Part shown: positions 5,969 through 12,216 of the stretch, piece after piece
Position numbering within the stretch: the stretch's first letter is position 1
How the letters are laid out: every line of letters starts with the position of its first letter
From: a virus
Length of the DNA: 28,556 bases
Strand: one strand, 5' to 3'
IMG/VR virus record: IMGVR_UViG_3300032829_000033
Coordinates: 1 to 28,556 of that record
Program-made: the position numbers and the translations under genes
The notes under the pieces: generated by a model
Seen by the model: the letters and a program-made list of their open reading frames with translations, nothing else
The model's database searches: none
What the model was told of the DNA's origin: nothing

Positions 5969-6469
5969 CTATCCAAAGAAAGTTATCGGCAAGCTGTGCG
6001 AGAGAATCGGGTGCTGTTCTCGATGTCCTACAATGTGCTCCTGAAACCATGGGCGGGTAATCTTGTTCAAGTCGGCCCAGAACAACGCACTTTGCGGCGG
6101 CGGAGCCATGGGCCTGCGCCCCAAAGCATCGGCGCGTGGCAGGGCAAATTGCACACTCGGCAGGCTGGTAACGGTATCGCGCAGGGCACCGGAATAAACG
6201 CGCTCCACTTGCGGCACCAGGGCCCGAAAGTCCGGGTCATCCACGGCTGGCAGGCTGCGAAAATCCAGTTCATCCAGATTGTTGGCTGCATGCATAGGGA
6301 AGGAATCGATGATTTGCAGCCAATCGCCGCCATGCCATCCTGCCAGCACGCGGTTATGAATCACATGGCAAATGCCCAATGCCGCATCCCGATTGCCCGG
6401 TGCCAGTCGCTTGCCTTCACGCCAGCCGAGCAGGGCCAATTGCGAGATTACGAAATCTCCAACGTTCAT
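5969..6469 (-). CDS. SleB-like (Hydrolase_2) cell-wall hydrolase candidate, 166 aa
   Basis: ATG 6469 gives MNVGDFVISQLALLGWREGK. The early W-R-E-G (16-19), then AALGICHVIHNRVLAGW (29-45), match the pattern of SleB/Hydrolase_2 proteins: a catalytic Glu (here Glu18) in a W/Y-x-E context, followed by an A-x-x-x-V-x-x-N-R-V helix. These enzymes cleave peptidoglycan glycan strands. The C-terminal half is Pro-rich and not recognisable. There is no signal peptide and the ribosome binding site is weak. It is the first gene of this - strand block, facing the + strand island. The family match is moderate; a structural virion role is the alternative. Confidence 0.5.
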   Translation of the reverse strand: MNVGDFVISQLALLGWREGKRLAPGNRDAALGICHVIHNRVLAGWHGGDWLQIIDSFPMHAANNLDELDFRSLPAVDDPDFRALVPQVERVYSGALRDTVTSLPSVQFALPRADALGRRPMAPPPQSALFWADLNKITRPWFQEHIVGHREQHPILSHSLPITFFG

Positions 6470-6513
6470 TTTATGCTTGACAATCTTTCAGTGTGTGTGC
6501 GAGAGTGTGCGTC
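6470..6513. promoter_or_regulatory. Divergent intergenic region with phased repeats
   Basis: Only 44 bp separate the - strand hydrolase gene and the + strand zinc-ribbon gene. It holds a perfect TTGACA (6477-6482) reading toward the + strand and two copies of GTGTGCG starting exactly 10 bp apart (6495 and 6505). I find no good -10 at 17-bp spacing. Both flanking genes have weak ribosome binding sites. Confidence 0.35.
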
Positions 6514-6633
6514 ATGGCAAAGACACAAGGACAACCAGTTTGCCCGCAGTGCCAAAGCAAACAGGTGATTTTCTTGAAAAAGAAGAATGCCTTTTTGTGT
6601 CGGCGCTGTGGTAATGAATGGCCAAAGAAATGA
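6514..6633 (+). CDS. 39-aa zinc-ribbon protein
   Basis: ATG 6514 to TGA 6631-6633 encodes 39 residues beginning MAKTQGQPVCPQCQSKQVIF. CPQC (10-13) and CRRC-G (29-33) form a C-x2-C-x15-C-x2-C zinc ribbon with a beta-hairpin-like spacer (VIFLKKKNAFL) and a Trp near the end (GNEWPKK). Such ribbons bind DNA, RNA or polymerase subunits, as in TFIIB/TFIIS-type and IS1-type ribbons. It lies 104 bp upstream of the 192-aa gene in the same direction, against the strand of the surrounding late genes, so the two may form a small operon. Confidence 0.7.
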   Translation: MAKTQGQPVCPQCQSKQVIFLKKKNAFLCRRCGNEWPKK

Positions 6634-6737
6634 GCCTTCATGTCGATGCTTTACTTGCCCTTTCTCGCCGACTCCATGCCGAACGAGTCATCGCTTTGCT
6701 CGTCAAACCACTTCATCTTTTTACCTAGGAGGGTAAA

Positions 6738-7316
6738 ATGCACCGAACCTTTCACATCACTATCGAAGGCATCGCGCCTTTGATCCAAGACAACCCGAAA
6801 GAATCTGATCTGGCCCAGCTTACCGGGAACAAGAAGAAAACCGCATCTCGCCAAGAAAAGGGCGAGGAATGGCGTAACAAGGTGTATGCCGTCGATGGCA
6901 AACTGTGCCATCCGGCGCGCGCGTTTGAGACATTGGTCAAGGATGCGGCCAAGAACTTCAAGGGTCGCGGCCGCGCATCCATGAAAGAAACCGTTCGGCA
7001 GACTTGCTGGGTCGATGGCTCTTGGCTGGAGATCACGAACCGCAAGGAACCCGATGAGGTCATGGTTAGCACACCGCAGACCATGAGCGGCCGCGTCCCT
7101 GCTTACCTGCCTGTATTCAAGGCGGGCTGGCGCATGGAGTTCGACTATCAATTGACCGATGATGAGATCGTCACTCCGGGTCATTTGCATGAAATCATTA
7201 GCTGGGGCGGGCAGCGCATTGGATTAGGCAAAGCTGCGTATCGTCCCAAGTTCGGCAGATTCATTGTTGTAGGTTTTGAAGAAATTGATGCCAAAGCAGC
7301 GGCATCTCCAAATTAA
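6738..7316 (+). CDS. Conserved phage-type protein, possible RAMP/Cas7-like fold, 192 aa
   Basis: ATG 6738 has a textbook ribosome binding site (AGGAGG at 6727-6732, 5-nt spacer). The protein begins MHRTFHITIEGIAPLIQDNP: a strand, then G-x-x-P-L-I, like the strand plus P-L-L start of RAMP/Cas7-type proteins. It continues with a basic region (NKKKTASRQEKGEEWRNKVY), a DGKLCHPARAFETLVKDAAK stretch resembling a D-G-x-x-x-P-x-x-x-x-x-x-L-x-x-A-A motif, and a Gly/Arg-rich C-terminal motif GGQRIGLGK then YRPKFGRF (157-174). I associate this order of motifs with an uncharacterised phage family. The fold link is an inference. Nucleic-acid binding is plausible from basic and Gly-rich loops; no catalytic residues are obvious. 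Confidence 0.55.
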   Translation: MHRTFHITIEGIAPLIQDNPKESDLAQLTGNKKKTASRQEKGEEWRNKVYAVDGKLCHPARAFETLVKDAAKNFKGRGRASMKETVRQTCWVDGSWLEITNRKEPDEVMVSTPQTMSGRVPAYLPVFKAGWRMEFDYQLTDDEIVTPGHLHEIISWGGQRIGLGKAAYRPKFGRFIVVGFEEIDAKAAASPN

Positions 7317-7376
7317 ACTCGCCGATTCGACTCCTATCTGGCCCATACTGGCCTGCGCGAATCAAAACTGACCTGA
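7317..7376. terminator. Convergent intergenic spacer with weak hairpins
   Basis: The 60 bp between the + strand 192-aa gene and the - strand 265-aa gene contain GATTCG (7324-7329) paired with CGAATC (7358-7363), and inside it GGCC (7340-7343) with GGCC (7350-7353). An A-run follows at 7364-7367. Termination is inferred from convergent position; the stems are short. Confidence 0.25.
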
Positions 7377-8174
7377 TCAAGGCATCCACAAAGCGGAGGC
7401 GTCAGATCTCTCAAGGATCTGGCGCTTTCCTTTTGCAATCTCGCTCGGAACCGGGTAGGCGTAAGCATCGGTCCTGAGATGGTCGTAGCCATCGCCACAG
7501 GCGCAGAGCTGCTTGCGGCACTCTGGGCAGCGACCGTTGCGCAAGATAAACAGCTTGCGATGCCATGGCTTAGAGCGCGGCGAATTCTCCGGTTCGCCGA
7601 ATACTGCATTGGCCTGCTCGACATTGATAATTCCATTGCCAATCAGGGCCAACAGAACGGCCCGCCAGCCCCTTTTGCGCTCGCTCAATGCGACCCCATG
7701 ACTGTCGAAACGGAACTGTGACCATTCCGCCATGTTGCCGTTTTGAACTGACACGCCCGAATAAGTCGGCACGCCATTCTGCATGAAGCCCAAGCCCCTT
7801 AATCCCAGATAGGACACTTCAGCCAGAAAAGCATCCGGGCGAATAATCTGCAGAAGACGGAGAAATTCTCCCATCCACAGGATCCGGCCGGGATGCCACT
7901 GCTCAAGCTCGGACTGGAACGGCAGGCGCTGCTTGCGCACGGCATCGGTATTTTCTTCCTGCAGCTGCTTCGTGAATTCATCGGTGCGGGTATCCGGCTT
8001 GCGCTCGCGGCAACGCTGCTCGAATTCATCGATTTGCTTGGCCAGTTCAGCATCCAAGGGCTGCTCTGTGGCATCGTCCTGAAAGCCCTGCCCGGGCTGG
8101 CTGTCGTCGATTTCGATGGCACCGCGCGCCTTAGCTTCGCGGCGAAATTCTTCTAGCTTCTCAATATCGCTCAT
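7377..8174 (-). CDS. Hypothetical protein with C-terminal Cys cluster, 265 aa
   Basis: ATG 8174 overlaps the stop of the upstream gene (ATGA). The N-terminal third is highly charged and likely coiled coil (EKLEEFRREAKARG, then QIDEFEQRCRERK). A middle globular part (100-190) is hydrophobic (ILWMGEFLRLLQIIRPDAFL, then AVLLALIGNGIINVEQANAV). Near 216-226 CPEC and CAC followed by Gly-Asp suggest a metal-binding site. It is the last gene of the ejection-protein block. I do not recognise the family; a virion or morphogenesis role is inferred only from its neighbours. Confidence 0.65.
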   Translation of the reverse strand: MSDIEKLEEFRREAKARGAIEIDDSQPGQGFQDDATEQPLDAELAKQIDEFEQRCRERKPDTRTDEFTKQLQEENTDAVRKQRLPFQSELEQWHPGRILWMGEFLRLLQIIRPDAFLAEVSYLGLRGLGFMQNGVPTYSGVSVQNGNMAEWSQFRFDSHGVALSERKRGWRAVLLALIGNGIINVEQANAVFGEPENSPRSKPWHRKLFILRNGRCPECRKQLCACGDGYDHLRTDAYAYPVPSEIAKGKRQILERSDASALWMP

Positions 8175-9310
8175 TTTGTTCCTGTGGCCGTCTTGTAGGT
8201 GTTATATGCCTCGCCGACCAATCCCCCGCCAGCCATATATCTGATGGCGTTTTCCTTGACGTGCTCCTTGGCTTTGGCTGCCATCGATGCCGCGCGGTAC
8301 CCTTTCATAGCTTCGCGGTACTTTTGCCCAATGTCAGGGCTCGCTGAATCAGCCGTTTCTTGCAAAGATTCCCGCAAAGAGCCTTCCAGTTCCCGCAGCA
8401 AAGATTTAATCGTGCCTTGCATTTTGGCTTTGGTTGCCCCCGGAATTCCTGCGAAATTCTTCTGGAATTCGCGCGCGTCTTTGAATGTCAGAGGATTTTC
8501 AGGGTCCCTTGCTGCATCGATAAACTTGTTCAGCGTATCTTTGATACCAGGCAATTTCGTGCCAAATTGCTCTTTTTGACTCATGATTTCATCAGCTATT
8601 TCCGCTGCCTTATCCGCAATTACCGGATGGTTGCCGATAGCTTCATTTACCTGGCTGAATAGCTCGCCAGCCTCCGCTTTGCTTGGAATGTTGGCGAAAG
8701 CGCCAATCTTGCCGAGCCCCGCGCCAACTGCTTCGGCTACGGGCCCGAGCGCCGCCCCAGTTTCGGCACCTTGCACGCCTTCATGCAATCCGCCTGCAGC
8801 AGCTCCGGTCGCCGATCCGCGCAATGCAGTCAGGCCCGCGTTCACAATCTTAGCCAGTGTTGGCGATTCCTCCGCAAGCTTGCTGATTTTCTGCGCCACG
8901 CCAAGCTTTTCCATGATGCTCAAGCCTTTTAGCGCTTCATCGCCCAGCGCAAATTCGGCGATTCCTTCGCCTATCTTGCCCGCTGTCTCGCCTTCATTCG
9001 ATGATTCCAGCGCTTTTGGTTGCTGCAAGGATGTTGGCAGCCAACTGATATTGTCACCAGTCAGTTTATTCAGCACGCGCCCGATGGTATGCGCGGTTTC
9101 TCCCACACCCTTGACCGCCCCGGCAAGATGCGCGCCGCCCTGCACAACTCCCGGGATGCCGATGCCTGCCCCGGTTGAAAGCATTTCGCCCGGCGTTAAT
9201 TCCTGCCCGGGTTCTTGCTGTGGCTGAGACAGGCGGTCAAATACGTCGCCAGTTGCCTGTGGAGTAGCAGGCGCTTGCGCTGGAGCGATTTGGTCGAATA
9301 CGTCAGGCAT
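8171..9310 (-). CDS. Probable internal virion protein, 379 aa
   Basis: ATG 9310 shares one base with the stop of the 549-aa gene (TAATG). The N-terminus repeats a short motif: MPDVFDQIAPAQ and GDVFDRLSQPQ, spaced by about 20 residues and rich in Pro/Gln/Ala. The middle is helical with Gly-Ala-rich hydrophobic stretches (GSATGAAAGGLHEG, then TGAALGPVAEAVGAGLGKIG) that could interact with membranes. The C-terminus ends in a Gly-rich turn (YMAGGGLVGEAYNTYKTATG). This composition fits phage internal or DNA-ejection proteins. There is no enzyme motif. Confidence 0.55.
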   Translation of the reverse strand: MPDVFDQIAPAQAPATPQATGDVFDRLSQPQQEPGQELTPGEMLSTGAGIGIPGVVQGGAHLAGAVKGVGETAHTIGRVLNKLTGDNISWLPTSLQQPKALESSNEGETAGKIGEGIAEFALGDEALKGLSIMEKLGVAQKISKLAEESPTLAKIVNAGLTALRGSATGAAAGGLHEGVQGAETGAALGPVAEAVGAGLGKIGAFANIPSKAEAGELFSQVNEAIGNHPVIADKAAEIADEIMSQKEQFGTKLPGIKDTLNKFIDAARDPENPLTFKDAREFQKNFAGIPGATKAKMQGTIKSLLRELEGSLRESLQETADSASPDIGQKYREAMKGYRAASMAAKAKEHVKENAIRYMAGGGLVGEAYNTYKTATGTK

Positions 9311-10959
9311 TATTGGAGTACCCAGCCCTGTTTCTGCGCGGCGGCCCGGGCTTTGTCTTTATCGCCGCCAGCTGCATCCAGGTAGATTCGCGCCGTGGCA
9401 GGGTCTAGCGGAGTCTGGCCATTGCCCCGGGGCAGGAAGGTGATCGGCAAGCCCTGATTGCGCGCATTCGATACCGCATTTTCCCAAGTGGCATTACGCG
9501 ATTGCGAAATCAGGTCAGTGAATGCCGCCCATTGTGCCGAGGAAAGCTGGTCGCCGTTTACGAGCCTTTGCACTGCAACATGCGCAGCATCACTAACCCC
9601 GCGCGCCCCCAAGTGCTCAGCAATCATATCTTTCGTGATGCGCGAGCCTTTCACGTTGCCAAACGTCGTGCCCAAGTGCTGAGAAAGCAGCAACATGGAC
9701 TGCGCGCCAGTAGGCAATGTTTTGCCTTGTTTCAGTGCATTTTGATACTCAGTGAATGCTTGCTGACTCATCTGGAAAGCCTTTTCCGTATCGTAGGCCT
9801 TGTTTACTACGTCCTTCTGGAAAGCATCTTGCCGTTTGAGCACTTCCTTTTGGGGCAAGGTCGATGTATTGCCGAATGGGTCCGCCTGCTGAGAATTAAT
9901 CAGCATTCTGGCTTGCGTGTCGGCCAGATTCGTTTCCGCATTCATGTGGGCTATTTCGGCCGGAAGCTTTTTCAATGCGCCCTGCTGCTCGGCTAGCTTG
10001 TTTTGTTCTTCCAGTTTGGCGTAATAGGCATTCGAGTAATTGCCCTGCACCTGGAACATCTTCGCTAGCGTTGTGTTCGGGTCCACATCATAGGATTTCA
10101 ATGTGCCCTTGGGGTCGTTCGGGTCGAGGCTGGGCACCAGATACTTATGGCCTTCTCCGACTGGCTGGTCCCATGTGTCCTTTGGCACTTTGAGTACATG
10201 CACAATTCCATCCGGACCCATTACAGGAACGATATTGTTTTTCGCAACGTCTACGGCATACTGCTTTGAGGTTTCAGGGCCGACAGCCTCTAAATGCTTG
10301 TTCAATTCATCATTCGTGCTAAATGACGTCATTTCTTGCACGCCTGGCATGCTTTTCAGCTTCATCAATTCGGCGCCTATAGCAACTTGGTGCTCATCTA
10401 GCTCTTGCTGTTTCGCCTTAATATCAAGGGCCATCCGCACTTGCTCTTGCGCATTCTTCGCCAGATTTGCCTGAGTCAGCAACTTCTGCTGCTCTGCCGA
10501 GTTCGTCGCCCTGACATTGGCCGATTGCTGCTGCAGCCGTTCCTGTTGCATCTGCCGCGCCTGGTCTGCGGATTGCACACCTGCCAGCGCCGCCTTCCCC
10601 ACTGCCCCAGGGCCATGCTCTGCCGCGCCCGCGGCCGCCCCGCGCAGTAGTGTGCTGATTTGCCCGCCAATGCGCTGCTCACGGCTCAGTGGCACCTGCT
10701 CAATGGCGCCTGTCTGCGGGTTAACGTGCTGCCCATACTTCGGCCCTTCAAACACATCCGCCACTGCATGCAACAGGTCAGAGAAGAAGCCCTTATGCGC
10801 CGGCGCTGCTTCCTGTGGCGGTTGCTGGGGCTGCTGCTGCATGCCCGCGGTGGCAGCCTGCACCTGTTGCCCCATGGTCTGAGTCGGCACCGTGTCGCTA
10901 CTGGGTGGCGGCGCTGAGGGTGTCGGCTGTGCTTGAGTGTCCGTTTCCTGCGTTTCCAT
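9310..10959 (-). CDS. Probable internal virion/ejection protein, 549 aa
   Basis: ATG 10959 has AAGG upstream and overlaps the end of the preceding gene by 62 nt. The first 55 residues are Pro/Gln/Thr-rich and probably disordered (TPSAPPPSSDTVPTQTMGQQ). From about 100 to 210 there is a long Gln/Ala-rich helical region (QARQMQQERLQQQSANVRAT), likely coiled coil, and more helices follow to the end (RAAAQKQGWVLQ). Long, helical, Gln-rich proteins between the nozzle and lysis genes are typical of podovirus internal or ejection proteins. No peptidase or transglycosylase motif is visible. Confidence 0.6.
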   Translation of the reverse strand: METQETDTQAQPTPSAPPPSSDTVPTQTMGQQVQAATAGMQQQPQQPPQEAAPAHKGFFSDLLHAVADVFEGPKYGQHVNPQTGAIEQVPLSREQRIGGQISTLLRGAAAGAAEHGPGAVGKAALAGVQSADQARQMQQERLQQQSANVRATNSAEQQKLLTQANLAKNAQEQVRMALDIKAKQQELDEHQVAIGAELMKLKSMPGVQEMTSFSTNDELNKHLEAVGPETSKQYAVDVAKNNIVPVMGPDGIVHVLKVPKDTWDQPVGEGHKYLVPSLDPNDPKGTLKSYDVDPNTTLAKMFQVQGNYSNAYYAKLEEQNKLAEQQGALKKLPAEIAHMNAETNLADTQARMLINSQQADPFGNTSTLPQKEVLKRQDAFQKDVVNKAYDTEKAFQMSQQAFTEYQNALKQGKTLPTGAQSMLLLSQHLGTTFGNVKGSRITKDMIAEHLGARGVSDAAHVAVQRLVNGDQLSSAQWAAFTDLISQSRNATWENAVSNARNQGLPITFLPRGNGQTPLDPATARIYLDAAGGDKDKARAAAQKQGWVLQ

Positions 10960-11350
10960 TGAGCCCTTCTAGGAAGAAGCCTAATTTCGTGCGTTCATTG
11001 ATGGCCCGATCCTGCAATGCATCCTGCAGCGCATCAATGATATGTCGAGCGCTTACATAGCGAAATGTGCGAATCAAATCTGCCAGTGTGGAATCTATCG
11101 TCAGCCTGCCTTCATATCCGCGCGCCTGCGTCCTTCCCGCACATTTGGCATGAATGTTATTCAGCAGCGCCTGCCAGCCTGCCTGAAAGGTCAGGAATGT
11201 GCGAATGCCATTCGAGTTGATAGGGTCTACGCGATCTACAGAATGCGAGCGCAGCAAGCCGGGATTCAGAGTCTGAAATGCCTCACTGCCCGGCTCCAGT
11301 GCATTGTTCTCTCGAGCAATGGCCAGAGCCAATGCCTCAATACGTTTCAC
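10898..11350 (-). CDS. Virion-associated protein with possible lysozyme-like (NPG) domain, 150 aa
   Basis: The start is GTG 11350, in a GTGA overlap with the preceding gene. It begins MKRIEALALAIARENNALEP. NPGLLR (29-34), then GIRTFLTFQAGWQALLNNIH and a later TLADLIRTF, match the pattern N-P-G-N-L-R ... F-x-x-x-x-x-G-x-x-A-L ... I-x-x-x-I-x-x-x-A seen in phage proteins thought to have a lysozyme-like or transglycosylase-like fold acting on peptidoglycan at DNA entry. The catalytic Glu cannot be assigned with confidence; Glu14 is one option. The last 20 residues are low-complexity and lie in the 62-nt overlap with the next gene. Confidence 0.5.
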   Translation of the reverse strand: MKRIEALALAIARENNALEPGSEAFQTLNPGLLRSHSVDRVDPINSNGIRTFLTFQAGWQALLNNIHAKCAGRTQARGYEGRLTIDSTLADLIRTFRYVSARHIIDALQDALQDRAINERTKLGFFLEGLNGNAGNGHSSTADTLSAATQ

Positions 11351-11958
11351 TTAGCGCCTTCGTATGCTCCGAATGCCCCTGCCGCTGACCCAATCGCCCC
11401 GCTTACGAGATTCATCCAGCTATTGTTGGCCTGCGTAATCTCATTCGCAGTAGTCGATGCGGCCGAGCCTGCGCCTGTGGCGGAGTTAGCGAACCCTTGC
11501 GGATTCAACTGACTGGATACTCCGCCCAACGCATTTGCGGCCATCTGGAAATTTTGCAAGCCCTGCGCATAGTTGGCCTGTTCAATGCCCAACTGCTCGC
11601 CCGAGCTGGTCGCCGCGGCAGATTGCGCTAACTGTGCGCGCTGCTCCTGCTGTGCCCCTGAAGGCACAAAGGCATTGCCGCCACCCTGCGCTGCCTGTTG
11701 CGTTGCCAGCGCTGCCTGCGCATTCTTGTAGTTTTGCCCGACTCCGGTAGTCGCCTGCGATTCAAGCGATTGCAATTCCTGCGCGCTGAAGCCTTGCTGG
11801 TTTGGCCCTGCCTTCAAGATAGGCTCAAAGGCCTTCGTAAGCTGCCCCAGAATGGCTTGGTCTTGGCCGAATACGGTGCTGTATTGCGAGGTCAGTGTGT
11901 TATAGAAATTGGCCTGCGCTGCTTCGATTTGGGTCTGTTGAGAGCTTGCTCCGCACAC
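11347..11958 (-). CDS. Probable internal virion protein, 203 aa, Gln/Ala-rich
   Basis: The start is GTG 11958 with GAGG about 7 nt upstream. The protein begins MCGASSQQTQIEAAQANFYN, a Met-Cys-Gly start that recurs in small podovirus internal or tail proteins. It is rich in Gln, Ala and Ser, helical (GAQQEQRAQLAQSAAATSSG), and ends in a Gly/Ala-rich hydrophobic segment (LVSGAIGSAAGAFGAY) that could contact membranes, as in the smaller ejection proteins. The position directly after the nozzle gene supports this. No named family is assigned. Confidence 0.6.
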   Translation of the reverse strand: MCGASSQQTQIEAAQANFYNTLTSQYSTVFGQDQAILGQLTKAFEPILKAGPNQQGFSAQELQSLESQATTGVGQNYKNAQAALATQQAAQGGGNAFVPSGAQQEQRAQLAQSAAATSSGEQLGIEQANYAQGLQNFQMAANALGGVSSQLNPQGFANSATGAGSAASTTANEITQANNSWMNLVSGAIGSAAGAFGAYEGAK

Positions 11959-11967
11959 GGTAAGCCT

Positions 11968-12216
11968 CTAGGAACTCTGATATTTCGGCGGTATTACGCG
12001 AACGGAGCGGACTCCGGGTTGGTCTAACTGCCTCAAATTGTCCACACTCACCGGGTTAATCGGCGGCAAAGGGCACCGCAGCCCGGGAGTCGGGCGGTAC
12101 GGATCCGCCACAGGCGATGGCATGGGATGATTCGCTTGCAAACTGGCCAAAGGCTCAGTCTGCGTCCATTGCCGATGGCGCATAGGAGAATTGATCAGTT
12201 CTTCAAGGGGCGGCAT
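11968..12216 (-). CDS. Proline-rich small protein, 82 aa
   Basis: ATG 12216 shares one base with the stop of the nozzle-like gene (TAATG). It begins MPPLEELINSPMRHRQWTQT, then is dominated by Pro and short polar turns (PMPSPVADPYRPTPGLRCPL). It has no predicted helix of length and no membrane segment, and is likely extended or disordered. It lies between the nozzle-like and ejection genes, so it may be a minor virion component or linker. Family unknown. Confidence 0.55.
   Translation of the reverse strand: MPPLEELINSPMRHRQWTQTEPLASLQANHPMPSPVADPYRPTPGLRCPLPPINPVSVDNLRQLDQPGVRSVRVIPPKYQSS

Noticed and set aside
5849-6568. 239-aa open frame on the + strand
   Set aside because: Antisense to the signal-peptide start of the beta-helix gene and to the SleB-like gene; no motif; overlaps the zinc-ribbon gene in another frame.
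8583-9227. 214-aa open frame on the + strand
   Set aside because: Antisense to the 379-aa gene; Ser/Ala/Pro-rich low-complexity product typical of a shadow frame.
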